Positions 50,764 to 60,141 of a DNA stretch of 64,000 nt are shown piece by piece. The notes under the pieces were generated by a model. That model ran no database searches. It was given only the letters and a program-made list of their open reading frames with translations, and was not told the DNA's origin. Every line of letters starts with the position of its first letter. Within the stretch, counting starts at the first letter, position 1. Origin of the DNA: an uncultured Dorea sp. (GTDB lineage: Bacteria > Bacillota > Clostridia > Lachnospirales > Lachnospiraceae). The position numbers were made by a program, and so were the translations under genes. Where the stretch lies: contig CAJUAM010000001.1 of the NCBI GenBank assembly GCA_910584615.1, positions 1 through 64,000 of the forward strand. Direction: 5' to 3'.

Positions 50764-53700
50764 ATGTCTTTAAAATTTATATTCGGGCCGTCGGGCTCCG
50801 GAAAATCGTATACTCTTTATAGACATATTATTGAAGAATCAACAGAACATCCGGAACAGAATTATATCGTATTAGTGCCGGAGCAGTTTACATTGCAGAC
50901 ACAGAAGGATCTTGTGGCTAAGCACCCGTCCCATGGCATCATGAATATTGATGTTTTAAGCTTTGCGCGTCTTGCTTACCGTGTGTTTGAAGAGACGGGA
51001 GGCGGGAATCTTCCGGTTCTGGATGATGAGGGAAAGAACCTGATTTTAAGGAAGATTGCCGGGGATCATGAAAAGGATCTGAAGGTTCTTAAGGGCAATA
51101 TGAAAAAGCCGGGTTATATCAGTGAGGTAAAGTCTGTTATTTCAGAATTTACCCAGTATGATATTGGGGAAGAAGAGATTTTCCGGGTGATGGAAACAGT
51201 AGGACAAGATTCAGGGCTATACTATAAGCTTCAGGATATCATGATGTTATACCGTGGATTTTCAGAGTATCTTGATAAGAAGTATATTACAAAGGAAGAG
51301 CTTTTGGATGTTCTGTGCAGGGAGATCCCAAAGTCAGAACTTTTAAAGAACAGCACGGTAGTGTTAGACGGCTTTACCGGATTTACCCCGGTGCAGAACC
51401 GGCTTTTAAGAGAACTTATGCGGCAATGCAGCCGGGTCATTGTTACAGTTATGATGGATGAGAGGGAGGATCCCTTTTCCTTTCGGCATCCATACCAGCT
51501 TTTTGCCTTGAGTAAGCATATGGTGACATCTTTGGTAGAGATCGCGAAGGATGAGAAGATAATTTTAGAAGATCCGGAGTATCGGTATGAAAAACCGATA
51601 TATCGTTTCCGGGAAAATGATGCTCTTTTCTTTTTGGAGAGAAATCTTTTCCGGGGCAGGCAGGAAAGGTATGGAAAAGAGCAGGAAGCAGTCAGTATTA
51701 TCGCGGCGAGGACGCCGAAAGAAGAAGCATTTGCGGCAGCAGGGAGAATCCGCGCCCTTGTCAGGAAAGAAGGCTGCCGTTATCGGGATATCGGCGTGAT
51801 CGTCAGCAATATGGATGTCTATGGGGATTACCTTGAGCAGGCATTTGAAAACTATGATATTCCGGTGTTTATGGATCATAAAAGAAGTATTCTTTTGAAT
51901 TCTTTCGTAGAATATATCCGGAGTCTTTTGAATATGGCGGAGAGTCAGTTTACATATGAGAGTGTCTTCAGGTTCCTGCGTACAAATCTGTCAGGAATTT
52001 CCTATGAAGATACATGCCTGATGGAGAATTATGTGATCGGGCTTGGAATCAAGGGATATAAAAGATGGCAGGGACAATGGATAAAACTTTTAAAGGGTAT
52101 GGATGAGCGGGAGCTTGCTCATCTCAATCATTTAAGGACAGTGTTTGTGGAAAAGATAGACGGACTTGTCTTTGTATTGAAGCAAAGGAAGAAAACGGTA
52201 AAAGATATTACGCTTGCTTTGTATGATTTTATGGTAAAAGAAGAGCTTCAATTAAAGTTAAAATATCAGGAAGAAGCATTTCTTGCAGAAGGAGAACTTG
52301 CTCTTGCGAAAGAGTATGCGCAGGTATATCGGATCCTGATAGATCTTTTAGATAAATTTGCGGAACTTTTGGGAGAGGAACAGGTAAGCTTAAGTGAATA
52401 CTGCAAGCTTTTGGAAGCTGGTCTTTCCGAGGCAAGAGTAGGAGTCATCCCGCCTAGTGTGGATCAGCTTGTTGTTGGGGATGTGCAGCGGACGAGGCTT
52501 AAAGATGTCAAGGCGCTTATTTTTATAGGCGCGAATGATGCTTATCTTCCGGGGACGCTGCTTCGGACGGGTCTGCTGTCTGAGAGGGACAGGGAGAGAT
52601 TCAAAAAGGAAAAGATAAGTCTGGCACCGGGAGGAAAAGAACAGACATATATCCAGAAATTTTATCTTTATATGAACCTTACAAAGCCTTCGGAAAAGCT
52701 TTATGTCAGTTACAGCAAAGTGTCCCCGGATGGAAAGAGTATGCGTCCTGCGTATCTGGTACAAGAGATCCGAAAGCTTTATCCGCTCCTTAGCGTGGAA
52801 GATGAAGAGGTAAAAGAATTGCGCGGCAGGGAGCTTACAAATAATATGGGAATAGATCTGCTGATCAAAGGCTTTCAGGAGGGGATGTTTACTGACAGCG
52901 GATGGCAGGAACTATATACGTGGTATCTTAAAGATCCAAAGCAGAAAGAGAGGATAGAAAGACTTCTTTTGGCGGGATATTACCGCCGCCCAGAGGACGG
53001 ACTCACGGAAGCTGCTGCAAAGCGTCTGTATGGAGAGGACTTTGAGGATAGTATCACAAGGATTGAAAGATTTTCGGCCTGTGCGTTCGCGCATTTCCTT
53101 ACCTATGGGTTGGGATTAAAAGAGCGTAAGGAGTTCGGCTTTCAGGCGGTGGATCTGGGGAATATATGTCACGGCGCGCTGGAGAGATTTTCAAGGAAGA
53201 TAGAAAAAGAACGGTTAAGCTGGACACAGATAACAGAAGATCAAAGAAAGCAGTATATTGATGAAAGTGTTGAAGAAACAATTATAGATTACGGTAATCA
53301 TGTACTTTCCAGCTCTGAACGCAATAAATATATGGCAATGCGGATCAAGAGTATGCTGAAACGAACGGTCTGGGCACTGACAAAGCAGCTTGCGGCAGGA
53401 GATTTTGTGCCTTTTGCTTACGAACTGCGATTTGGAAACGGTAAGATTGACAGGATAGATACTTGTGTGGATGAAGACAAAGTGTATGTAAAGGTGATGG
53501 ATTATAAGACAGGCAGTAAGTCTTTTGACGTGGTGGCTCTTTATCACGGCCTGCAGCTGCAGCTTATGGTGTATATGGATGCGGCTCTTAAGAAAGAAGG
53601 AGAAAGATATCCGGATAAAGAGGCTGTTCCTGCGGGAGTATTCTATTATCGGATCAATGATCCCATCGTGGATAAACAAGAAGAAGATATTGAAGCCGCG

Positions 53701-54090
53701 GTATTAAAAGAATTAAAGCCGGATGGAATCATAAATCTTCAAGACGAGGTGCTTGCGCATCTGGACAGGAACCAGACAGGAGAATCACTGGCTGTTCCGG
53801 TGAAATATAATAAAAATGGAAGCTTATCAAGGACTTCAAAGGCTGTGCCGGAAGAAGAATTCAGATTGATGATGAACCATGCCATGAAAAAGATAGAGTC
53901 CGCCCACAAAGAGATATTAAAGGGAGAGACGAAGGCGGCCCCTTACCGGAGAGGTACAGAGACAGGCTGCGATTACTGCAAGTACCGCCATGTGTGCGGT
54001 TTTGACCTTAAAGTGCCGGGTTACCATTACCGGGACATCGGAAAGATGAGCAGGGAAGAGGTTTTTGCGGCTATGAGAGGGGAGGTGTAG
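50764..54090 (+). CDS. addB: ATP-dependent helicase/nuclease subunit AddB
   Basis: An 1108-residue subunit of the AddAB double-strand-break resection enzyme. It begins with a Walker A loop, FGPSGSGKS. The C-terminal RecB-like nuclease has KVMDYKTGSK, and the iron-sulfur staple uses Cys802 (NICHGALERF) plus Cys1069, Cys1072 and Cys1078 (GCDYCKYRHVCGF). AddB supplies chi recognition and one nuclease. AAAGGAGG precedes the ATG. addA follows three bases later, so the subunits are made together. Confidence 0.97.
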   Translation: MSLKFIFGPSGSGKSYTLYRHIIEESTEHPEQNYIVLVPEQFTLQTQKDLVAKHPSHGIMNIDVLSFARLAYRVFEETGGGNLPVLDDEGKNLILRKIAGDHEKDLKVLKGNMKKPGYISEVKSVISEFTQYDIGEEEIFRVMETVGQDSGLYYKLQDIMMLYRGFSEYLDKKYITKEELLDVLCREIPKSELLKNSTVVLDGFTGFTPVQNRLLRELMRQCSRVIVTVMMDEREDPFSFRHPYQLFALSKHMVTSLVEIAKDEKIILEDPEYRYEKPIYRFRENDALFFLERNLFRGRQERYGKEQEAVSIIAARTPKEEAFAAAGRIRALVRKEGCRYRDIGVIVSNMDVYGDYLEQAFENYDIPVFMDHKRSILLNSFVEYIRSLLNMAESQFTYESVFRFLRTNLSGISYEDTCLMENYVIGLGIKGYKRWQGQWIKLLKGMDERELAHLNHLRTVFVEKIDGLVFVLKQRKKTVKDITLALYDFMVKEELQLKLKYQEEAFLAEGELALAKEYAQVYRILIDLLDKFAELLGEEQVSLSEYCKLLEAGLSEARVGVIPPSVDQLVVGDVQRTRLKDVKALIFIGANDAYLPGTLLRTGLLSERDRERFKKEKISLAPGGKEQTYIQKFYLYMNLTKPSEKLYVSYSKVSPDGKSMRPAYLVQEIRKLYPLLSVEDEEVKELRGRELTNNMGIDLLIKGFQEGMFTDSGWQELYTWYLKDPKQKERIERLLLAGYYRRPEDGLTEAAAKRLYGEDFEDSITRIERFSACAFAHFLTYGLGLKERKEFGFQAVDLGNICHGALERFSRKIEKERLSWTQITEDQRKQYIDESVEETIIDYGNHVLSSSERNKYMAMRIKSMLKRTVWALTKQLAAGDFVPFAYELRFGNGKIDRIDTCVDEDKVYVKVMDYKTGSKSFDVVALYHGLQLQLMVYMDAALKKEGERYPDKEAVPAGVFYYRINDPIVDKQEEDIEAAVLKELKPDGIINLQDEVLAHLDRNQTGESLAVPVKYNKNGSLSRTSKAVPEEEFRLMMNHAMKKIESAHKEILKGETKAAPYRRGTETGCDYCKYRHVCGFDLKVPGYHYRDIGKMSREEVFAAMRGEV

Positions 54091-54093
54091 GAG

Positions 54094-57000
54094 ATGGGTG
54101 TGTCATGGACGAAGGAGCAGGAGAAAGTCATTAAGCTTCGGGGGAGAAATATTCTTGTATCTGCGGCAGCAGGCTCAGGAAAGACGGCGGTTCTGGTAGA
54201 AAGGATCATTACGATGCTTACGGCTTCGGAAGATCCGGTAAGCGTAGACCAGCTTTTGATCGTTACATTTACGGAGGCAGCGGCGGCGGAGATGAAGGAA
54301 CGTATCCGCGGCGCCATTGAAAAAAAACTATCGGAAGATCCTGACAATGAGCATCTGCAGCAGCAGGCGACCTTGATCCACAATGCGCAGATCACTACGA
54401 TCCACAGCTTCTGCCTGTCAGTGATCCGGGATCATTTTCATGTGATAGATTTAGATCCGGGATTTCGGATCGGTGAAGAAGGAGAGCTAAAGCTTTTGCG
54501 TCATGATGTGCTGGACGAACTTTTAGAGAACCGGTATGAGGAAGGCAGACAGGAGTTCCTTGACTTTATAACTGCCTATGGAAGCGGCAGGGATGATAAA
54601 AAGATAGAGGAACTTATCTTAAAATTATATGATTTTTCCAGAAGTTATCCGGATGCAAAAAAGTGGCTTGACTCTTGTGTACAATCTTACTGTGTCACGA
54701 CAGTCGATGAGATGGAAAGGAGCCCTGCCGTAAAGCTGATAAAGGATAATACAAGGCGGTATCTGGAGGATGCCTGTGAGCTGATCGGGCAGGGACTTGC
54801 CCTGTGCAGGGAGCCGGACGGACCGGCAGCTTATGAAACCGCGCTTCTTTCTGATCAGCAGATAGTGGAAGGATTCCTTGCAGCAGAGACATATGCAGAG
54901 CTTTCGGAAAAAATCCGGGTAAAAATGTATGGTAAAAATGCATGGATGCGGCTTGCCGCCAACAGGGATAAGAACGTGTCAGAGGAAAAGGCCGCGCAAG
55001 TTAAGGCAATCCGGGAAGAAGTAAAGGATCTGGTAAAGGATATTGTCACCCAATATTTTTATCAGGATCCGAAAGATATGCTTTCGGATATCCAATTATG
55101 CGGGCCCTCGATGAAAGTTCTTGCCGGTCTGGTAACAGAATTTGCTCAGAGGTTTGAAGAAAAGAAGCGTAATAGAGAGATGATTGACTTCTCGGATATG
55201 GAGCAGTATGCTCTTAGGATCCTGACAGAATACCAGGACGGCAGGATAAAGCCTTCGGCAGTGGCAGAGGAGTACAGGAGGCAGTTTCTTGAAATTATGA
55301 TAGATGAGTATCAGGACAGCAATTTTATACAAGAAGCGATCCTTACAAGTATTTCCGCCGTTTCGGAGGGAAAATATAATATATTTATGGTAGGTGACGT
55401 AAAGCAGAGCATTTATCGTTTCCGGCTCTCGAGACCGCAGCTTTTTATGGAAAAGTTCGATAGTTACAGCCTTCAGGACAGTGAGAAACAGAGGATAGAC
55501 CTTCATAAAAATTTCCGGAGCCGAAAGGAGGTATTAGACAGTACAAACTATATCTTCCGGCAGATCATGACAAGGGCGCTTGGGGGGATTGCTTATGATG
55601 ATAAAGCGGCCCTGTATGTGGGAGCGGATTATCCGGAGTATGGAAAGTGCCCTGTCACAGAAGTCCTTGTTATTGACAGCGGCAGGGAAAAGGAAGGTAT
55701 AGAAGAAACTTCGGGACAAAATTTCAGCTCGGGAAGTGTTTCGGAACGGGAGCTTGAAGCACGGGCGATCGCGGGCCGCATCAGGGGACTGCTTAAAGAT
55801 CATCAGGTAGTGGATAAGGGCAGCGGAAAGCTTCGCCCAGTCCGGTATTCGGATATTGTGATCCTTACCCGGAGCGTGAAAGGGTTTGCGGATGTTTTTA
55901 CAGAGGTACTGAACCGGGAGGGGATCCCTGCTTATGCAGGAACGAAAGAAGGATACTTTAAGACACAGGAGATCGGCGTGCTGTTAGATTATCTGCGGGT
56001 CCTTGACAATGCTTATCAGGATATTCCGCTGGCAGCAGTTCTTACATCGCCTTTCTGCGGTCTGACACAGCAGGAGCTTTCTATAGTGAAAAATGAGTAT
56101 AGAGAACTGCCTTTTTATCGTGCGGTAGAAAACTACAGGAATGAGGGGAAAGATAAGACTGTTAAAGGTAAGATCGAAAAATGTATGGCGCAGATGGGGA
56201 AACTGCGTGAGAAGGTTCCCTATACCCCTATGCATGAATTGTTAAGACGGATTCTTGAAAGTACCGGATACGGAGAGTTTGTATCTGCTATGCCGGGCGG
56301 ACAGCAGAGAAGCGCTAATTTAGACATGCTTCTTAACAAGGCGAAGACCTTTGAGTCTACCAGCTATAAGGGACTGTTTCATTTTGTGCGCTACATTGGG
56401 CAGCTTCAGAAATATGATGTGGATTACGGTGAGGCAGCACTTAATGACGAGCAGTCTGATACAGTCCGTGTAATGACGATCCATAAGAGCAAGGGACTGG
56501 AATTCCCTATAGTGTTTGCTGCAGGGCTTGGAAAACGCTTTAATATGCAGGATGTAAGAAGCAGTGTTGTCCTTCATGTTGATCTGGGTGCAGGGCTTGA
56601 TGCTGTAGATATCAGTAAGCGGACAAAAAGTCCCACCATCATAAAAAAGGTGATTCAAAAGGAAGAAGCCTTAGAGGCGCTGGGGGAGGAGCTTCGGGTG
56701 CTTTATGTTGCCCTTACCCGCGCGAAGGAGAAGCTGATTCTTACGGGGACAATATCCAATCTGGATAAAAAGCTTGAAAATTATGGGATGGTTAAGGGGC
56801 AGGAAAGAGAAGAATTAAGTTTTTTAAGACTCAGTAAAGCAAGTACATACTGGGACTGGCTCCTGCCGTCATTCATGCGTCTTAAGCCTGAAGTTCCGAT
56901 TACAGTGCAAACACTGTCTTTTGAAGATATTGTGAGAGAAGAAGTGGAAGAGGAGATAGCGGGAAGGATTACGAAAACGGCGTTAGAACAGTGGGATACA

Positions 57001-57753
57001 GATAAAGTGTATGACGAAAATGTGTGTAAGATGCTGACGGAACAGTTTGGATATGAGTATTCTTATGCAGACAGCAGTGTCCAGAAGTTAAAATTTACCG
57101 TGTCAGAACTAAAGAAGCGGATACATTTTCTGGAAACAATGGAAGATGTGGCCGGAGAAGAGATGTATGGCGAGGTTCTCTATGAGGAACCGCAGGTGGT
57201 GCCGCTGATCCCTAAGTTTCTCCAGGAAGAAGCGGAGCTTTCCGGTGCATTAAGAGGTACGGCATATCATAGGATCATGGAACTTCTTGATTTCACAAAG
57301 GAGTACACGGAGGAGATGCTTGCAGAGGATATCCGTATTTTTCAAGAAAAAGGAAAAGTTTCAGACAAGATGGCAGAGTGCATCAAAATCAGTGATATCA
57401 TGGCATTTTTAAAAAGCCGGTCCGGGAAACGGATGAGAAAGTGCGCTCTTGAGGGGAAACTTAAAAAAGAGCAGCCCTTTGTACTGGGAGTTGACGCCAG
57501 AGAGATCTATCCTAAAGAACAAGAAGGAGAGGAGATCCTGGTGCAGGGGATCATTGACGTTTATTTTGAGGAACCGGATGGGCTGGTCGTATTGGATTAT
57601 AAGACGGACAGTGTCAGAAAGGCAGGAGAGCTTACGGAAAAGTATCATGCGCAGCTGGACTATTATGGGAAGGCGTTAAAGCAGATGACAGGGAAACAGG
57701 TGAAGGAAAAGATTATTTATTCTTTTGCGCTGGGGGAGGAGATCATATTGTGA
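54094..57753 (+). CDS. addA: ATP-dependent helicase/nuclease subunit AddA
   Basis: A 1219-residue UvrD-like helicase with nuclease domain. Helicase motif I is SAAAGSGKTAVLVERI, motif II IDEYQDSN, motif III VGDVKQSIYRFRLSRP, motif V MTIHKSKGLEFP and motif VI LRVLYVALTRAKEKL. The C-terminal nuclease has VLDYKTDSV with Asp1168 and Lys1170. With AddB it resects broken ends for RecA loading. GGGGAGGTG at the end of addB serves as its ribosome site; it overlaps the DUF1294 gene by four bases. Confidence 0.98.
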   Translation: MGVSWTKEQEKVIKLRGRNILVSAAAGSGKTAVLVERIITMLTASEDPVSVDQLLIVTFTEAAAAEMKERIRGAIEKKLSEDPDNEHLQQQATLIHNAQITTIHSFCLSVIRDHFHVIDLDPGFRIGEEGELKLLRHDVLDELLENRYEEGRQEFLDFITAYGSGRDDKKIEELILKLYDFSRSYPDAKKWLDSCVQSYCVTTVDEMERSPAVKLIKDNTRRYLEDACELIGQGLALCREPDGPAAYETALLSDQQIVEGFLAAETYAELSEKIRVKMYGKNAWMRLAANRDKNVSEEKAAQVKAIREEVKDLVKDIVTQYFYQDPKDMLSDIQLCGPSMKVLAGLVTEFAQRFEEKKRNREMIDFSDMEQYALRILTEYQDGRIKPSAVAEEYRRQFLEIMIDEYQDSNFIQEAILTSISAVSEGKYNIFMVGDVKQSIYRFRLSRPQLFMEKFDSYSLQDSEKQRIDLHKNFRSRKEVLDSTNYIFRQIMTRALGGIAYDDKAALYVGADYPEYGKCPVTEVLVIDSGREKEGIEETSGQNFSSGSVSERELEARAIAGRIRGLLKDHQVVDKGSGKLRPVRYSDIVILTRSVKGFADVFTEVLNREGIPAYAGTKEGYFKTQEIGVLLDYLRVLDNAYQDIPLAAVLTSPFCGLTQQELSIVKNEYRELPFYRAVENYRNEGKDKTVKGKIEKCMAQMGKLREKVPYTPMHELLRRILESTGYGEFVSAMPGGQQRSANLDMLLNKAKTFESTSYKGLFHFVRYIGQLQKYDVDYGEAALNDEQSDTVRVMTIHKSKGLEFPIVFAAGLGKRFNMQDVRSSVVLHVDLGAGLDAVDISKRTKSPTIIKKVIQKEEALEALGEELRVLYVALTRAKEKLILTGTISNLDKKLENYGMVKGQEREELSFLRLSKASTYWDWLLPSFMRLKPEVPITVQTLSFEDIVREEVEEEIAGRITKTALEQWDTDKVYDENVCKMLTEQFGYEYSYADSSVQKLKFTVSELKKRIHFLETMEDVAGEEMYGEVLYEEPQVVPLIPKFLQEEAELSGALRGTAYHRIMELLDFTKEYTEEMLAEDIRIFQEKGKVSDKMAECIKISDIMAFLKSRSGKRMRKCALEGKLKKEQPFVLGVDAREIYPKEQEGEEILVQGIIDVYFEEPDGLVVLDYKTDSVRKAGELTEKYHAQLDYYGKALKQMTGKQVKEKIIYSFALGEEIIL

Positions 57754-58025
57754 GTATTCAAAAAGCAGCGTTTATCTATCTGGTTGTTATCAATATAGCT
57801 GCATACGCGGCGTTTGGCTGGGATAAATACAAGGCAAGATGGGGCGGATGGCGGATACCGGAAAAGACGCTTCTTATGCTGGCGCTGATCGGCGGGAGTG
57901 CCGGTGCGTGGATAGGAATGAAGAGGTTCAGGCATAAGATACGGAAAGCCAGATTTAAAGTCGGTATACTGGTGATATTGACAGTGCAGTGCGCAGGCAT
58001 TGTATCAGTGTTGAAGATGCTATAG
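57750..58025 (+). CDS. DUF1294 membrane protein
   Basis: A 91-residue protein with two to three membrane segments (AAFIYLVVINIAAYAAFGWD and FKVGILVILTVQCAGIVSVL) around a basic loop with the DUF1294 signature WDKYKARWGGWRIPEKTLL and ALIGGSAGAWIGMKRFRHK. It starts at a GTG overlapping the addA stop by four bases, so it is translationally coupled to the recombination operon. Function unknown. Confidence 0.88.
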   Translation: MSIQKAAFIYLVVINIAAYAAFGWDKYKARWGGWRIPEKTLLMLALIGGSAGAWIGMKRFRHKIRKARFKVGILVILTVQCAGIVSVLKML

Positions 58026-58066
58026 GGAAATATGGCATAGAAGTTAAGTAATGTTTTAAGATGACA

Positions 58067-58168
58067 GCCTCCTGATATGTATACCTATCCGGGCACCCCG
58101 TAATGCACGCTCCTGAATGAGCGGTTGGATTATTGCCCGGTAAGGTGTATATCTCAGGAGGTTTTTTG
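58067..58168 (+). terminator. Large imperfect hairpin ending in T6 after the addBA operon
   Basis: Arms 58067-58095 and 58134-58162 pair over about 28 positions with one 2x2 internal loop and one mismatch (outer CCTCCTGA/TCAGGAGG, inner CCGGGCA/TGCCCGG). A 38-base apical part can form CGCTC/GAGCG. TTTTTT follows the stem. It is a terminator, but at 96 bases it is far larger than needed and could be a small RNA or a hairpin element. Confidence 0.7.
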
Positions 58169-58177
58169 AAACAAATA

Positions 58178-58191
58178 TGTAAGCGCTTACA
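58178..58191 (+). promoter_or_regulatory. LacI/CcpA-type operator 1
   Basis: TGTAAGCGCTTACA is a perfect 14-bp palindrome fitting the cre/LacI-family consensus with central CG. It lies about 75 bp before the -35 of the LacI-family gene. Confidence 0.8.
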
Positions 58192-58263
58192 TTATAATTA
58201 AGGTTTCTGTTTATAAGTTTTATGCGAAAATTGAATAAACTATAGTCTGTTAACAGAAAAAAC

Positions 58264-58292
58264 TTGACAAATAAATAACTATGTGGTAAAGT
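58264..58292 (+). promoter_or_regulatory. Promoter of the LacI-family gene
   Basis: TTGACA, 17 bp, TAAAGT. Transcription would start near 58299, giving a leader of only about 25 bases that contains operator 2. Confidence 0.65.
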
Positions 58293-58305
58293 GATAAAAA
58301 AGAAA

Positions 58306-58319
58306 TGAAAGCGTTTACA
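58306..58319 (+). promoter_or_regulatory. LacI/CcpA-type operator 2
   Basis: TGAAAGCGTTTACA fits the same consensus as operator 1 (11 of 14 positions alike) and sits between the predicted start of transcription and the ATG, 128 bp from operator 1. Confidence 0.8.
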
Positions 58320-58324
58320 CAAAT

Positions 58325-59347
58325 ATGAATGATAAAGGGAAGCAGCATACAATATATGATATTTCAAAAAAAGCCGGGGTCTCGATCGCGACGGTATCCA
58401 GAGTTCTCAATGACAATCCGAAAGTAAGCCAGAAGACAAGAGAACGGGTACTGGCAGTGATCAAAGAGAGCGGCTATGAGCCGAATGCTTATGCCAGAGG
58501 CTTAGGAAGCGGTTCTATGAGAACGATCGGAATCCTGTGTGCGGATGTGGCAGATATTTATCTGGCGAATGCGGTATCTTTTTTGGAAAAAAATCTTCGC
58601 CAGAACGGATTTAATACGGTTTTGAATTGTACAGGAGACGACTATAAGACGAAGGTCCGCTGTATGAAGGCTATGGAAGGCCGGCGGGTAGACGCGGTTA
58701 TCCTGGCGGGGTCCCAGTATATAGAGAGCATGCCTTCTAAAAATCAGTATATCATTGATGTTTCGCGGCATATTCCGGTTATGCTGCTGAATGGATATAT
58801 AAAAAGTGATAATATATATTGCAATTTATCGGATGACTACAGTGCTTTTTATGATGCGGCCATGGAATTGTATCAGAAGGGCTGCAGAAAGATCTTGTTT
58901 TTATACCGGGAGATATCTTACAGCCGGAATTTAAAGTATAAAGGATATTGTGAAGCATTGGAGTGCTGTGAAATAGAAGCGGATGAATCTTTAGTCCTTC
59001 GCTGTAACGGAAAGATGGAGCAGATCAAGCAGCAGCTTATATCTTATTATAAAGAGGGACATAGATTTGACGGTGTGCTTGCGTGTGATGATGAATTGGC
59101 CATTGGCGCGATGAAGTTTGCCAAGGAGATGGGGATCACAATACCCGGAGAGCTGGCAGTCATTGGCTGTAACAATTCGGTGCTGTCCATCTGCAGCAGC
59201 CCAGAGCTTTCATCTATTGATAATAAATGTGAATTGCTCTGCATTAATACGGTGTCGTCGCTTCTGCGTCTTTTAGACGGTCAGGAGGCGGTGCAAAGGA
59301 CAGTCCTGTCAACGGATTATATTGAAAGAGGAACGACGAAAAGATGA
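58325..59347 (+). CDS. LacI-family transcriptional regulator
   Basis: A 340-residue repressor with the N-terminal LacI headpiece (TIYDISKKAGVSIATVSRVL, NDNPKVSQKTRERVLAVIKE) and a periplasmic-binding-protein-like sensor (GILCADVADIYLANAVSF; DGVLACDDELAIGAMKFA). No Shine-Dalgarno is visible before the ATG, where operator 2 lies. Two cre-like palindromes flank its promoter, so autoregulation or CcpA control is likely. It converges on the GntR gene and may help control the adjacent sugar cluster (inference). Confidence 0.93.
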   Translation: MNDKGKQHTIYDISKKAGVSIATVSRVLNDNPKVSQKTRERVLAVIKESGYEPNAYARGLGSGSMRTIGILCADVADIYLANAVSFLEKNLRQNGFNTVLNCTGDDYKTKVRCMKAMEGRRVDAVILAGSQYIESMPSKNQYIIDVSRHIPVMLLNGYIKSDNIYCNLSDDYSAFYDAAMELYQKGCRKILFLYREISYSRNLKYKGYCEALECCEIEADESLVLRCNGKMEQIKQQLISYYKEGHRFDGVLACDDELAIGAMKFAKEMGITIPGELAVIGCNNSVLSICSSPELSSIDNKCELLCINTVSSLLRLLDGQEAVQRTVLSTDYIERGTTKR

Positions 59348-59373
59348 TATAAGGACATAGATATACAAAGCAG

Positions 59374-60033
59374 TCAATAAGCATGCATAAGTGTTCTGAC
59401 TGCTTCGTCATAGGAGATTGTCAGATGTTTTTGCAGCTGTGAACAGGCTTCCTCAATATTACCGGACAGGATAGAATTGATGATCATGATATGTTCATTG
59501 CTGCTGACCGACAGACGTCCGGAAGACTGGGCACTTACAGTTGAACGGATGATGGTAAGCTTGTCTACGAAAGTATTCATCAGCCGGGTAGTATATTGAT
59601 TTCCCATGGAGGATACGATGGCAAGGTGAAACTGGTTGTCTAAGTCAGCCAGACGGATGCATTCCTGGAGGGACAGTCTGTTGGAAACGGCGGCCTCCTG
59701 AAAAGAGGTCCGGAAGCTTATCATCTGGTCTTTATCCAGTTTGCTGAAATTAGCGCGGAGGATTTCTGGTTCGATCAAAATGCGCACCTCGAAGATATCA
59801 TGGACAGACTTGGGTGATATCCGGGATATCTCAATACCTTTACGCGGGTGAATGGTGATCAGTTCATTCTCGGCAAGCTGCAGGATCGCTTCGCGTACAG
59901 GTGTCCTGCCTAAGCCTAAGATCTCCTGAAGCTGGGATTCGTTTACAAATTGACCAGGTTTTAATTTGTTTTCAAGAATCAGAGATTTGATTTGCTGATA
60001 CGCAATATTAGAAAGTCCTGTTTTGTGAGTCAT
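59374..60033 (-). CDS. GntR-family regulator, FadR/FCD subfamily
   Basis: A 219-residue regulator: a winged helix (NIAYQQIKSLILENKLKPGQ, LQEILGLGRTPVREAILQLA) and an all-helical FCD ligand domain with the usual metal-binding Asp/His pattern (LADLDNQFHLAI; NEHIMII; QKHLTIS). FCD proteins usually sense sugar acids or other carboxylates. AAGGAG precedes the ATG. It is divergent from the bicupin/epimerase cluster, with a GTGATATATCAC palindrome in the gap, so it is the best candidate for that cluster's regulator. Confidence 0.93.
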   Translation of the reverse strand: MTHKTGLSNIAYQQIKSLILENKLKPGQFVNESQLQEILGLGRTPVREAILQLAENELITIHPRKGIEISRISPKSVHDIFEVRILIEPEILRANFSKLDKDQMISFRTSFQEAAVSNRLSLQECIRLADLDNQFHLAIVSSMGNQYTTRLMNTFVDKLTIIRSTVSAQSSGRLSVSSNEHIMIINSILSGNIEEACSQLQKHLTISYDEAVRTLMHAY

Positions 60034-60093
60034 ATAAAATCTCCTTAATGGGTTCGCTTTATGTATATATTAGCATAAAGTTGCAGGCTGCTA

Positions 60094-60105
60094 GTGATAT
60101 ATCAC
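60094..60105. promoter_or_regulatory. Candidate GntR operator in the divergent gap
   Basis: GTGATATATCAC is a perfect 12-bp palindrome midway between the GntR gene and the first bicupin gene. The GT...AC ends resemble FCD-GntR sites, but no second copy was found for comparison. Confidence 0.5.
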
Positions 60106-60141
60106 AAATATATTAAAAGTATATTAACATGGAGGGTGAAA

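Noticed and set aside
58067..58168. T-box or other riboswitch
   Set aside because: No T-box sequence or specifier stem is present; the structure is one long hairpin ending in T6, and the next gene is a LacI regulator.
59368..59405. Inverted repeat AAGCAGTCA/TGACTGCTT between the LacI and GntR genes
   Set aside because: No T-tract on either strand and it overlaps the GntR coding end; not called as a terminator.
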